Part shown: piece by piece, positions 18,606 to 26,141 of the stretch | Numbering within the stretch: position 1 is the first letter of the stretch | How the letters are laid out: the number at the start of each line of letters is the position of its first letter | Assembly (NCBI RefSeq): GCF_032911225.1 | Contig: NZ_CP136600.1 | Location: forward strand, 372,001-436,000 | Direction of reading: 5' to 3' | Source of the DNA: Thalassotalea fonticola | Lineage (GTDB): Bacteria > Pseudomonadota > Gammaproteobacteria > Enterobacterales > Alteromonadaceae | Length of the DNA stretch: 64,000 nucleotides | Program-made: the position numbers and the translations under genes | The notes under the pieces: model-generated | Seen by the model: only the letters and a program-made list of their open reading frames with translations | Told to the model about the DNA's origin: nothing | The model's database searches: none

Positions 18606-19238
18606 ATGTCAGGTCAATCTCAGGGAAAGTTTATTGTTGTCGAAGGCATCGAGGGGGCAGGTAAATCATCAGCCATTGAAGTTATTGAAAATTTCTTATC
18701 CACACAGCAAATTAGCTATGAGAAAACTCGTGAGCCTGGTGGTACACCTTTGGCTGAAAAGTTAAGGTCATTAGTCAAAGAGCCAATTGATGAACAGGTG
18801 ACTCCTGAGTGTGAATTGTTATTAATGTATGCGAGTCGCTCGCAGCTTGTTGCCAATAAAATATTACCCGCCCTTGCTCAAGGTAAATGGGTGATAGGTG
18901 ATCGCCACGATCTATCATCAAGAGCATATCAAGGTGGTGGTCGAGAATTCAGTGATTCAATAATCGATACGATAGCTAATATAACCTTAAACGGCTTTAA
19001 ACCTGACTTTACACTTTATTTAGATATTGAGCCTGAATTAGGCCTGTCTCGTGCTCAAGCTCGAGGTGAATTGGATCGTATAGAACAGGAAAAGATCGAT
19101 TTTTTCCATCGCGTTCGCAACAAGTATCTGCAACTAGCTACAGCAGACGACAATATTTTTATTGTTGATGCTAGTCAGACTATGGAAAAGGTCCATAGCG
19201 ATATCACTGAATTACTGAGTCATCATTTTGGCCGTTAA
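18606..19238 (+). CDS. tmk: Thymidylate kinase
   Basis: Converts dTMP to dTDP with ATP. The 210-aa protein has the P-loop in [10 protein letters not shown] near residue 14, [10 protein letters not shown], the DRH motif in [17 protein letters not shown] and a LID segment [10 protein letters not shown] with Arg, the E. coli-like type II arrangement. The ribosome site is GAGGAAAG, the end of the tandem array. Three upstream copies of the same Shine-Dalgarno plus ATG context lie in the array. It overlaps holB by 11 nt. Confidence 0.98.
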   Translation: MSGQSQGKFIVVEGIEGAGKSSAIEVIENFLSTQQISYEKTREPGGTPLAEKLRSLVKEPIDEQVTPECELLLMYASRSQLVANKILPALAQGKWVIGDRHDLSSRAYQGGGREFSDSIIDTIANITLNGFKPDFTLYLDIEPELGLSRAQARGELDRIEQEKIDFFHRVRNKYLQLATADDNIFIVDASQTMEKVHSDITELLSHHFGR

Positions 19239-20175
19239 GTTAGAAGATAAAAGCTGGCTAGTGAACAATAAACTAGAAATTACCAGTAAAATTGAACAAG
19301 GTCTTTTGCCGCATGCATTATTACTGTTAGGCAGTCATTTAGCTGGCCAGGAAGAATTGGGGAATTGGTTAACTGGGTTATTGTTATGCGAACAAGCAGA
19401 AACGATAAATGAACCTTGTGATCAATGTAAATCCTGCTCATTAGTGAAAGCACAAACTCACCCCGATCTGGTGATGATTGATAATAGCGAAAAAACGATC
19501 GGTGTAGAGTTAATGAGAAGCGCTGGCGCGTTCTTACAAAAAACTGCGCAACTTGCTAAAAACAAAGTTGTCGTTGTATTTTCAGCAGAGAATATGACAG
19601 AATCAGCCGCAAATGCTTTATTAAAAACATTGGAAGAGCCAACGTTAAACAGCTATTTAATTTTAGTGTGTAACGATATCGAAATGCTATTGCCTACTAT
19701 TATTAGTCGCTGTAGCGTAGTTAAAATTAGTCCGCCAACAGGTGAAGAGCTTGCCCGTTTAGTCAATGATCAGCGCTTGATAAATGAGTTTAGCAATTTA
19801 AACGAACTTGCTGAATTAACGGATGCTAACTGCCAAGAGCAGCGCGCAGAAATTATTGAACAATTATTAGTATTCTTACAACAGTTTAATAACGGCAACG
19901 AATTGGTAAACTTGCTAGCAAGTAATATTCATGGCATGCGTTGGTTAACGAATTCATTTAATCAATTAGTACGTATTCAGTCCGGTTGGCAAGATTCACT
20001 AGTCAGCCATGAAATGAATCAGCTAGCAGGTTGCTATTCTAATGAGCAACTATGGCAGTGTCTAAACTTATTGAGTCAAGCTACAAAACAAATAAAGTTA
20101 TTAACGCAAGCAAATAAAAGCTTTACTATTGAAGCGTTATTAGTGGATATTGAACATGTACTAATACCAAGTTGA
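19228..20175 (+). CDS. holB: DNA polymerase III subunit delta prime
   Basis: The 315-aa clamp-loader subunit starts at a TTG (19228) inside the end of tmk, needed to include the conserved WL near the N-terminus; a GTG at 19261 is the alternative. A four-Cys zinc module ([17 protein letters not shown]) lies around residues 60-75. [20 protein letters not shown] and SRCSVVKI are typical of delta prime. There is no Walker A lysine, as expected for this stator subunit. The tmk-holB-pilZ order is classical. Confidence 0.95.
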   Translation: MAVKLEDKSWLVNNKLEITSKIEQGLLPHALLLLGSHLAGQEELGNWLTGLLLCEQAETINEPCDQCKSCSLVKAQTHPDLVMIDNSEKTIGVELMRSAGAFLQKTAQLAKNKVVVVFSAENMTESAANALLKTLEEPTLNSYLILVCNDIEMLLPTIISRCSVVKISPPTGEELARLVNDQRLINEFSNLNELAELTDANCQEQRAEIIEQLLVFLQQFNNGNELVNLLASNIHGMRWLTNSFNQLVRIQSGWQDSLVSHEMNQLAGCYSNEQLWQCLNLLSQATKQIKLLTQANKSFTIEALLVDIEHVLIPS

Positions 20176-20224
20176 TTAAATATCTGTTCATTTTTAATGG
20201 TTAAAACGAATAACTACTGCTTTA

Positions 20225-20262
20225 TAAAATTTATAAGTAGAGTAACTACTTAGTAAATTTTA
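20225..20262. terminator. Hairpin after holB, possible weak terminator
   Basis: TAAAATTTATAAGTAG pairs with CTACTTAGTAAATTTTA with a one-base bulge and a 5-nt loop. No proper U-tract follows, so it may instead be an mRNA 3'-end or processing structure between holB and pilZ. Confidence 0.35.
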
Positions 20263-20382
20263 TGCATTGTATTTACCCGTTTTTCCTCATGAAAAAGAAG
20301 AACACATACATCATCAAATTGGCATATGACTAGCCAATACTAACGCTGGGATAAAAATAAAAAAGGATTGTTAGGAACTAAA

Positions 20383-20709
20383 ATGAGTAACTTTGCATTA
20401 GAATTTAAAAACGAACGCGACTTGTATATGGCCTACATGCCATTTTTAAAGCAAGGCGGACTATTCATTAAAACTACTGAGCAGTTTGAACTTGGTGATA
20501 AAGTTAATTTAGAGGTCACGCTTCCCGGGCAATTAGAATCAGTCCAACTTGAAACCTCTGTTTGCTGGATAACCCCTCATGGAGCTCAAAATGGTACCGA
20601 GCCAGGTGTTGGCGTGGCATTTTTAAATGATGAGCACAATATTCGCAATCAAATTGAATCTAACCTAGGCCGTATGCTTAACTCGAAAGAAGCCACTTAC
20701 ACTATGTAA
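20383..20709 (+). CDS. pilZ: PilZ domain protein (type IV pilus assembly PilZ)
   Basis: A 108-aa PilZ-fold protein. The ATG at 20383 has AGGA 6 nt upstream; an in-frame TTG at 20368 is less likely. Blocks include GGLFIKTTEQFELGDKVNL, CWITPHGAQ and PGVGVAFL. It lacks an N-terminal RxxxR motif, so like Pseudomonas PilZ it probably does not bind c-di-GMP. Its place after holB matches the original pilZ locus, where the product is needed for pilus assembly together with FimX/PilB. Those partners are not in the window. Confidence 0.9.
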   Translation: MSNFALEFKNERDLYMAYMPFLKQGGLFIKTTEQFELGDKVNLEVTLPGQLESVQLETSVCWITPHGAQNGTEPGVGVAFLNDEHNIRNQIESNLGRMLNSKEATYTM

Positions 20710-20717
20710 AAATAAAC

Positions 20718-20763
20718 TAGGGTCAGAGTCAAGCTATTCTAAAATAACTTGACTCTGACCCTA
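20718..20763. repeat. REP-like palindrome, GGGTCAGAGTCAAG family, copy 1
   Basis: TAGGGTCAGAGTCAAG (20718-20733) and its exact inverse at 20748-20763 flank a 14-nt AT-rich loop. It lies immediately after pilZ and 21 nt before the next gene. It belongs to a family also seen at 22072, 59358, 59970 and 60953. Confidence 0.9.
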
Positions 20764-20783
20764 ATTATTTATTGGAACAAACC

Positions 20784-21482
20784 ATGATAAATAACCATAT
20801 CCGCAAACCTTTGCTCGTTTTAGGGCTATTTTTGTTTAGCTTTATCTCATTCGAGTTAATGGCTCATGGCGTCGACGAAAGTACCCGGGTATTCTTGCAA
20901 AGTAATACTGGCGTACAGTTTATTCCTTTTATGTACATTGGTGCCAAGCACATGATCACAGGCTATGATCATTTGCTGTTTTTAGTAGGGGTGATCTTTT
21001 TCTTATACAAAAGTAGAGACATCCTGCTATATGTGAGCATGTTTACCTTAGGTCACAGTTTAACGTTGTTGCTTGGCGTGATGTTTGATCTGCAAGTCAA
21101 TGCCTACCTTATAGATGCCATTATCGGTTTATCTGTTGTATATAAAGGTTTTGATAATCTAGGCGGATTTAAACGCATTCTGGGTTATAGCCCAAATGCA
21201 AAAGCCGCAGTGTTGATTTTTGGCTTATTCCATGGCTTTGGTTTAGCCACTAAACTGCAAGAGTTTCAATTACCAGAAGATGGCCTGTTTACTAATTTGA
21301 TCGCGTTTAACCTTGGCGTAGAAATAGGGCAGTTTGCAGCATTAATGTTTATTTTGCTCGCCATTAGTTATTGGCGACGACATCACACATTTAAGCACTT
21401 TTCTACCGCGACCAATACATTATTAGTAAGTGCGGGCTTTATGCTTATTGGCTTTCAACTTACGGGATACTTTGTAAACTAA
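20784..21482 (+). CDS. HupE/UreJ-family membrane protein
   Basis: The ATG at 20784 is preferred to a TTG at 20772; GGAA lies 6 nt before it. The 232-aa product has about six to seven hydrophobic segments and the HupE/UreJ_2 signature GAKHMITGYDHLLFL, then FTLGHSLTLLLG and FGLFHGFGLATKL with conserved histidines. Family members are linked to nickel or cobalt uptake around hydrogenase and urease. No such genes are nearby, so the metal and role are open. It forms a pair with the next gene. Confidence 0.85.
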   Translation: MINNHIRKPLLVLGLFLFSFISFELMAHGVDESTRVFLQSNTGVQFIPFMYIGAKHMITGYDHLLFLVGVIFFLYKSRDILLYVSMFTLGHSLTLLLGVMFDLQVNAYLIDAIIGLSVVYKGFDNLGGFKRILGYSPNAKAAVLIFGLFHGFGLATKLQEFQLPEDGLFTNLIAFNLGVEIGQFAALMFILLAISYWRRHHTFKHFSTATNTLLVSAGFMLIGFQLTGYFVN

Positions 21483-21515
21483 CCAGAGTTAGGTTAACAA
21501 ACTTAAGAGATAAAA

Positions 21516-22040
21516 ATGCAACATACATTATCAACCGCAGCACTTATTAAATCGACAATCATTGCGTTAACTATTGCTGTATTAGCATTAGTGAGTTTTA
21601 TTTTGCCAGCTGAGTATAATATTGATCCGACCGGGATGGGTGAAAAACTTGGCCTGACAGCACTGGCGAATAGCAGTGTAACAACAGAGCCGCCAGAACA
21701 GAACGCTGACACAATTGAGTTATCAGATAACTTTAACATTACCGTACCCGCAGGGCGCGGTATTGAGTTTAAGTTTGATATGCAACAGTTTAAAAAAATG
21801 GAATATGAATGGTCAACAGAAGGTAGTGTCTTGTATTTTGACTTACACGGCGAGCCCGAAGGTGATACCACCGGTTATTATGAAAGCTATGCCATTGCCA
21901 CATTGCCTGAAATGAAAGGCAGTTTTACCGCTCCATTTAATGGGGTTCATGGCTGGTACTGGAAAAATAAGACTGATCAAGCCATCAATGTTAAGCTTAA
22001 GGTTAACGGCGAATATACCGTAATAGGCTTGAAAAAATAG
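21516..22040 (+). CDS. Single-pass transmembrane anchor protein paired with HupE
   Basis: A 174-aa protein with one N-terminal membrane helix (about residues 12-31, IKSTIIALTIAVLALVSFIL). A periplasmic domain of roughly 120 aa includes VPAGRGIEFKFDMQQF, EWSTEGSVLYFDLHGEPEG and GVHGWYWKNK. I recognise it as a protein usually annotated only as 'transmembrane anchor protein', repeatedly found next to HupE/UreJ genes. His/Glu/Trp-rich stretches (DLHGEPEG, HGWYW) could bind metal, which is speculation. It is 33 nt after the HupE gene and followed by a palindrome. Confidence 0.75.
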   Translation: MQHTLSTAALIKSTIIALTIAVLALVSFILPAEYNIDPTGMGEKLGLTALANSSVTTEPPEQNADTIELSDNFNITVPAGRGIEFKFDMQQFKKMEYEWSTEGSVLYFDLHGEPEGDTTGYYESYAIATLPEMKGSFTAPFNGVHGWYWKNKTDQAINVKLKVNGEYTVIGLKK

Positions 22041-22071
22041 CTGATTGCTATGTTGCAGGTACAGATATACT

Positions 22072-22112
22072 GGGTCAGAGTGAACCTATTTTAAATAGGT
22101 TCACTCTGACCC
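22072..22112. repeat. REP-like palindrome, GGGTCAGAGT family, copy 2
   Basis: Two perfect 20-nt arms (22072-22091 and 22093-22112) around a single T. The core is GGGTCAGAGTGAACC, differing from the other copies after GGGTCAGAGT. It ends the HupE/anchor cassette. Flanking GCAGGTACAGATAT and TCCATGTAAC recur near 23706 without the hairpin. Confidence 0.92.
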
Positions 22113-22240
22113 CACTTCCATGTAACTAATACCTATTAATATACCGACCAACTCAGGGGGGATTACTCTGGCTTCAAACTTGACTCTACAGCTTGTTTAG
22201 TTACAATTCTCGCAATTTATTTTATCTTTTGGAGCTCCAA

Positions 22241-23008
22241 TTGTTCATAGACTCTCACTGTCATTTAGACCGCCTCAACTTATCTGATTTTGATAACGAC
22301 CTCGACAATGTTGTTAACGCAGCAACTACGGCAAATGTAAGCCATATGTTGTGTGTGTCAGTAACACTGAAAGAATTCCCGAACATGGCAGCTAAAACCG
22401 AAAAATATGACAATGTGCAATTATCTTGTGGCGTCCATCCATTAAATCAAGAAGATATGGTAGATGAAGCTGAGCTTTTGGCTTTAGCTGAACATGACCG
22501 AGTTGTTGCTGTCGGTGAAACCGGTTTAGATTATTTCTATGCGCCAGAAACTCAAGAAGTACAACGTGATGCCTTTAGGAAACATATTCGCGTGGCTAAA
22601 AAGCTAAATAAACCGATTATCATTCACACTAGGGATGCTCAAGAAGATACTCTGGCAATTATGCGAGAAGAGGGCGCTGAGCAAGTCGGTGGGGTATTAC
22701 ATTGTTTTACTGAAAGTTGGGAAATGGCAGATCAAGCAATTGCAATGGGCTTTTATATATCGTTCTCCGGTATAGTTACTTTTAAAAATGCAGCTGCTTT
22801 ACGTCATGTTGCCCATCAGGTACCCGATGATAAATTTTTAATCGAAACAGACTCGCCTTATTTAGCGCCTGTGCCACACCGTGGTAAACAAAACCAGCCA
22901 GCCTACGTGGTTGAAGTGGCTAAAATGTTAGCTGAGGTGCGTGGTCAGAGTGTTGAGGAAATTGCAAAGCTCTCTACTGACAACTACAAGCGTTTATTCA
23001 ACGTTTAA
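22241..23008 (+). CDS. TatD-family metal-dependent deoxyribonuclease (YcfH type)
   Basis: I chose the TTG at 22241, giving MFIDSHCHLD, because GGAG (22231-22234) lies 6 nt upstream and all family members start this way. An upstream TTG at 22193 would add 16 unconserved residues. The 255-aa protein has all metal ligands: DSHCHLD, GETGLDYFYAPE, IIHTRDAQ, VLHCFTES and ETDSPYLAP. Family members show 3'-5' exonuclease/DNase activity. It normally follows pilZ/holB; here the HupE cassette intervenes. Confidence 0.93.
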   Translation: MFIDSHCHLDRLNLSDFDNDLDNVVNAATTANVSHMLCVSVTLKEFPNMAAKTEKYDNVQLSCGVHPLNQEDMVDEAELLALAEHDRVVAVGETGLDYFYAPETQEVQRDAFRKHIRVAKKLNKPIIIHTRDAQEDTLAIMREEGAEQVGGVLHCFTESWEMADQAIAMGFYISFSGIVTFKNAAALRHVAHQVPDDKFLIETDSPYLAPVPHRGKQNQPAYVVEVAKMLAEVRGQSVEEIAKLSTDNYKRLFNV

Positions 23009-23058
23009 TATCAGCTGCAGATACTAGTAATTATGTCCATTTCCATAAAGAGAATAAA

Positions 23059-23700
23059 ATGACAATTAAATTATGGCACTGTTATGACAGTCGCTCTTTA
23101 CGTTCATTATGGGCACTTGAAGAGATGGGTATCGATTACGAAGTAGAAGTATTGCCATTTCCACCTCGGTTTCTAAAAAAAGAATATCTAGAAATAAACC
23201 CGCTTGGCACAGTACCATTTTTTAAAGATGACAATACTTGTTTAACCGAATCAACAGCAATATGTCATTATCTGGTAGAAAAATATAACCAACATCAGTT
23301 TGCCATTCCGGTTGAGCATCCCGAATATGGAAAGTTTTTAAATTACCTTTATCAAAGTGATACTACCTATACATTTCCTTTAGCTTTGATCTTGCGCTAT
23401 AAGCATCTAGAAAAGGCTGAACGATTGAACCCTCAAGTTGTAGAAGATTATACTCAGTGGCTGTTCTCCCGGATGCGAGAGTTGATTAATCACCTGCAGA
23501 CTAATACATACCTATGTGATAACCGATTCACCATTGCTGATATTGCAATTGGTATGGCGCTGCATTTTGGCGAACGAATTGGACTCTCCGATAGTTATAA
23601 GCCAGAAATTAAAGAGTATTTAGCTAGGTTGCAATCAAGACCTGCTTTTAAAAGAGCAAGGGAGATAGGCACTGATCTAGATCCTTTTTCGAACCTTTGA
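23059..23700 (+). CDS. Glutathione S-transferase family protein
   Basis: A 213-aa cytosolic GST. The N-terminal thioredoxin-like domain (residues 1-80) has a Ser-rich active site area CYDSRSLRSLWALEEMG, the cis-Pro in GTVPFF and TESTAICHYL for glutathione gamma-Glu binding. A helical C-terminal domain carries NRFTIADIAIG. The substrate is unknown. It is 50 nt after tatD and may be cotranscribed. The start has an AGAG-type ribosome site. Confidence 0.93.
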   Translation: MTIKLWHCYDSRSLRSLWALEEMGIDYEVEVLPFPPRFLKKEYLEINPLGTVPFFKDDNTCLTESTAICHYLVEKYNQHQFAIPVEHPEYGKFLNYLYQSDTTYTFPLALILRYKHLEKAERLNPQVVEDYTQWLFSRMRELINHLQTNTYLCDNRFTIADIAIGMALHFGERIGLSDSYKPEIKEYLARLQSRPAFKRAREIGTDLDPFSNL

Positions 23701-23860
23701 TATAGCAGGTGCAGATATGACCCCTGGTCCATGTAACCGGCACTAGTAAATATAACTATTGGCTGTGAATCCATATCAACAAAAAAAGTTTAGTGGCAAC
23801 CGAATAGACGCCGAAATACTACTTCCCTGTAATTTCGACATACCCCACGTCGTGTGGGGC

Positions 23861-23991
23861 AAAAAAAAGGCCTGAAGCAATCGCTTCAGGCTCAGGGGAA
23901 TGGCTCAATAGGTTGAGCCTGCGCTAATTTGTTTAAGTAGTGAGTCTTGGATAAATCCGTAAGTAAAAACTCAATTAATTTGCTACTTGGA
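23861..23991 (-). ncRNA. Putative small RNA ending in a strong minus-strand terminator
   Basis: On the minus strand a 9-bp stem (GCCTGAAGC/GCTTCAGGC, 23870-23891) is followed by CC and eight T residues, a textbook terminator. No minus-strand gene lies within 9 kb upstream of it. Just before it is another stem GGCTCAA/TTGAGCC (23902-23919). A possible promoter reads TAGACT, 16 bp, TACAAT (24025-23998 on the minus strand), predicting a transcript of about 130 nt. No known sRNA family was recognised. Confidence 0.45.
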
Positions 23992-24235
23992 CTTTTAATT
24001 GTAGTGTAAAAGTGATTAAAGTCTAGTCGATTTTTAAAATAATTTAAATTATTTTTTTATCTAATTATATCAACGGTTTATAGGTTGTTATGGGGGGGTG
24101 TTTTATTTTTCATTGCACAGTTTATCTATAGGTTTTGTACATCTTTAACACAGCTTGTCCACACTTCGGTTTGTCGCTTGTAAGTTGCATCAAATATACT
24201 GTTAACCGTACTGTTTTGATGTGCTATGGTAATAA

Positions 24236-24283
24236 TGATTTAGTTAATATTTTCTTTCAAAGGCGAAAACATTAACTAAATCA
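24236..24283. repeat. 13-bp perfect inverted repeat
   Basis: TGATTTAGTTAAT (24236-24248) and ATTAACTAAATCA (24271-24283) with a 22-nt loop. There is no U-tract and no gene alongside, so the role is unknown. Confidence 0.7.
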
Positions 24284-24320
24284 GTAACTATACCCGTTAT
24301 TATTCAAAGTACGGGATTTC

Positions 24321-24614
24321 AGTGGGAGTTAAAAGTAATTTAGGCAAGGCATTGAATTTATACGACACCATGGATGGTGGAGGTAGGGCGACTCAGGAGA
24401 CAAAGCCGAGAATGGTTGTTCCATTGTTTAATTTAATAACGCGGCATAAATTACTTTTAACCCCATCGAAGAAGTGCTTGAGCAATCCCACTACGTCGTT
24501 GCAGTTATTTGTAAGGTTTGTATATGGATGTACTTCATTAGAGCAACGCAGGAGCAGTTGCCGAGAATAACCATTACTAGATAACTGCGCCTTATATTGG
24601 AATCGCTCAAACAC
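24321..24614. repeat. Two tandem palindromic units with a shared loop motif
   Basis: Unit A (24321-24467) is closed by GTTAAAAGTAATTTA and its exact inverse (24328-24342 / 24447-24461). Unit B (24474-24614) is closed by GTGCTTGAGCAATCC against GGAATCGCTCAAACAC, and again inside by GCAGTTATTTGTAA against TTACTAGATAACTGC. Both loops carry ATGGATG, then a GC(G/A)AC(T/G)CAGGAG block, then GCCGAGAAT at the same spacing. They look like two diverged copies of one foldable element. Confidence 0.75.
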
Positions 24615-24685
24615 TCAAAACGTATTTTGAACCTGCATCTTGAATGATAACTGGTATAAAATAATAATAAATTAATGGCTCATTC

Positions 24686-25915
24686 ATGTTAAATATCATC
24701 TGGTTGTTTTTCTTCATCATTGCTTTTGTAGTTTCTTTATATCAATGGCTGATTCTAGGTAACGCGGCCATCTTTGAAAATTTACTGAGCAGTATTATTT
24801 CAATGTCGAAAGTGACAGTTGAAATAGCCATTGGTTTGATAGGTATATTAAGCTTTTGGCTTGGCATGATGAAAATTGCCGAAAGTGGCGGTATTGTTAA
24901 TAAAATAGCACAAGCAATCTCACCGTTATTTTCTCGCTTAATGCCAGAAGTTCCAAAAAACCATCCTGCTTTTGGTTCAATCACAATGAACTTATCGGCA
25001 AATTTTCTCGGGTTAGATAATGCAGCGACGCCTCTAGGCTTAAAAGCAATGAGTGATCTGCAAGAAATAAATCCTAAAAAAGATACCGCCAGTAATGCAC
25101 AAATACTATTCTTAGTGCTCAACACTTCATCAGTTACTCTTTTTCCAATCAGTGTCTTTGTATATCGTGCCCAACAAGGAGCCGCGGTTGCTACCGATGT
25201 ATTTCTTCCTATCTTGCTTGCTACATTTGCTTCTACATTGGCGGGTCTTGTTTCGGTAGCCTTGTTTCAGCGCATTAAGTTATATAAAGGTGTCATACTT
25301 TTATATCTTAGTGGTGCTATGGCTCTAGTCGCTGCGCTGGTTATTTATTTGGCGCAATTGACCGCAGAGCAGCTTGCCAGTCAGTCATCTCTTATGGGAA
25401 ATTTTTTAATTATCTCGGTATTGATCAGTTTTCTTGCTATCGCTCATCTGAAAAAAATCAATGTATACGATCAATTTATTATTGGTGCAAAAGAGGGCTT
25501 TGATGTCAGCGTTAAACTTATCCCTTACTTGTTAGCAATGCTTTGTGCTATCGGTGTTTTTAGGGCAAGTGGCGCATTAGACTTAATTGTCGACAGTATA
25601 CGTAATTTAGTTATTTTTATGGGGGGCGACACTCGTTTTGTTGATGCTTTGCCTACAGCTTTTATGAAGCCGCTGAGTGGCTCTGGCTCTAGAGCTATGA
25701 TGATAGAAACGATGAATGCCCATGGCGCTGACTCGTTTTCCGGGCGCTTAGCCTCTATTATGCAGGGTTCAACTGAAACTACCTTTTACGTGTTAGCGGT
25801 TTATTTCGGTAGCGTTGGTATACGTTATTCCCGCCATGCCATAACTTGTGGTCTTATTGCTGATGTAAGCGGAATTTGTGCCGGTATAGGTGTTTGTTAT
25901 TGGTTTTTTGGTTGA
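24686..25915 (+). CDS. Nucleoside-recognition (Gate) domain membrane protein, SpmA-SpmB-like fusion
   Basis: A 409-aa protein with roughly ten hydrophobic segments and two Gate-type halves. The first contains NHPAFGSITMNLSANFLGLDNAATPLGLKAM, the SpmA signature (given in part: FLGLDNAATPLG). The second contains MKPLSGSGSRAMMIETM and GSTETTFYVLAVYFGSVG, the SpmB signature. In Firmicutes SpmA and SpmB are separate proteins involved in spore core dehydration; in non-sporulating proteobacteria the fused form is of unknown function, perhaps a transporter. It is monocistronic, upstream of the prp module but without evident link. Confidence 0.85.
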   Translation: MLNIIWLFFFIIAFVVSLYQWLILGNAAIFENLLSSIISMSKVTVEIAIGLIGILSFWLGMMKIAESGGIVNKIAQAISPLFSRLMPEVPKNHPAFGSITMNLSANFLGLDNAATPLGLKAMSDLQEINPKKDTASNAQILFLVLNTSSVTLFPISVFVYRAQQGAAVATDVFLPILLATFASTLAGLVSVALFQRIKLYKGVILLYLSGAMALVAALVIYLAQLTAEQLASQSSLMGNFLIISVLISFLAIAHLKKINVYDQFIIGAKEGFDVSVKLIPYLLAMLCAIGVFRASGALDLIVDSIRNLVIFMGGDTRFVDALPTAFMKPLSGSGSRAMMIETMNAHGADSFSGRLASIMQGSTETTFYVLAVYFGSVGIRYSRHAITCGLIADVSGICAGIGVCYWFFG

Positions 25916-25992
25916 ATTCAAACGCTTGTATGTCGGACAATGATTTACTTTGATATCACATTTTTGCTTCATTTAACTAATTCTTTAGTCTA

Positions 25993-26004
25993 ATTGTCGA
26001 CAAT
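25993..26004. promoter_or_regulatory. Palindromic operator ATTGTCGACAAT (site 1)
   Basis: A perfect 12-bp palindrome upstream of the GntR/prp promoter -35. A second copy lacking the first base match, GTGTCGACAAT, is at 26065-26075, downstream of the predicted start. Two matching sites bracketing the promoter of a GntR gene suggest autoregulation and control of the prp genes. Confidence 0.75.
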
Positions 26005-26019
26005 CCTTTATTTTTTGCC

Positions 26020-26047
26020 TTGACTTAAAATTCAATCGGCGTATTAT
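26020..26047 (+). promoter_or_regulatory. Promoter of the gntR-prp operon
   Basis: TTGACT (26020-26025), a 16-bp spacer, then TATTAT (26042-26047). The predicted start is near 26054, about 90 nt before the gntR ATG, between the two TGTCGACAAT sites. Confidence 0.65.
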
Positions 26048-26064
26048 CTTGGTGTAAATCAAAA

Positions 26065-26075
26065 GTGTCGACAAT
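26065..26075. promoter_or_regulatory. Operator TGTCGACAAT (site 2)
   Basis: GTGTCGACAAT shares TGTCGACAAT with the palindrome at 25993. It lies just downstream of the predicted transcription start, where a repressor would block initiation or clearance. Confidence 0.65.
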
Positions 26076-26141
26076 TTATTGTTAGTAAAGCGTTTAACAA
26101 TTCGTCGGCAACCGTTGTTTAAAATAATTAAATAGAGTCAG

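Larger units (their letters stand above)
23701..24685. other. 985-bp gene-free region with structured elements
   Basis: No protein gene is supported. From left to right it holds: a GCAGGTGCAGATAT/TCCATGTAAC repeat remnant (about 23706-23740); a small hairpin CCCCAC/GTGGGG (23843-23859); a minus-strand terminator with a putative small RNA upstream (23861-23991); an AT-rich stretch with a run of seven G (about 24092); a 13-bp inverted repeat (24236-24283); and two tandem palindromic units (24321-24614). Confidence 0.7.

Noticed and set aside
18568..18765. 65-codon frame spanning the end of the array and the start of tmk
   Set aside because: Overlaps the certain tmk start in another frame, with no conserved features.
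23861..23991. 6S RNA, suggested by CCCCTGAGCC near the 3' end
   Set aside because: The motif occurs, but the long closing stem and open bubble of 6S RNA are not present, and the 3' end is a terminator rather than the 6S closing stem.
24322..24570. 82-codon frame within the palindromic units
   Set aside because: It begins at a non-ATG codon in an inverted repeat and shows no protein-like pattern; the structure explains the region better.
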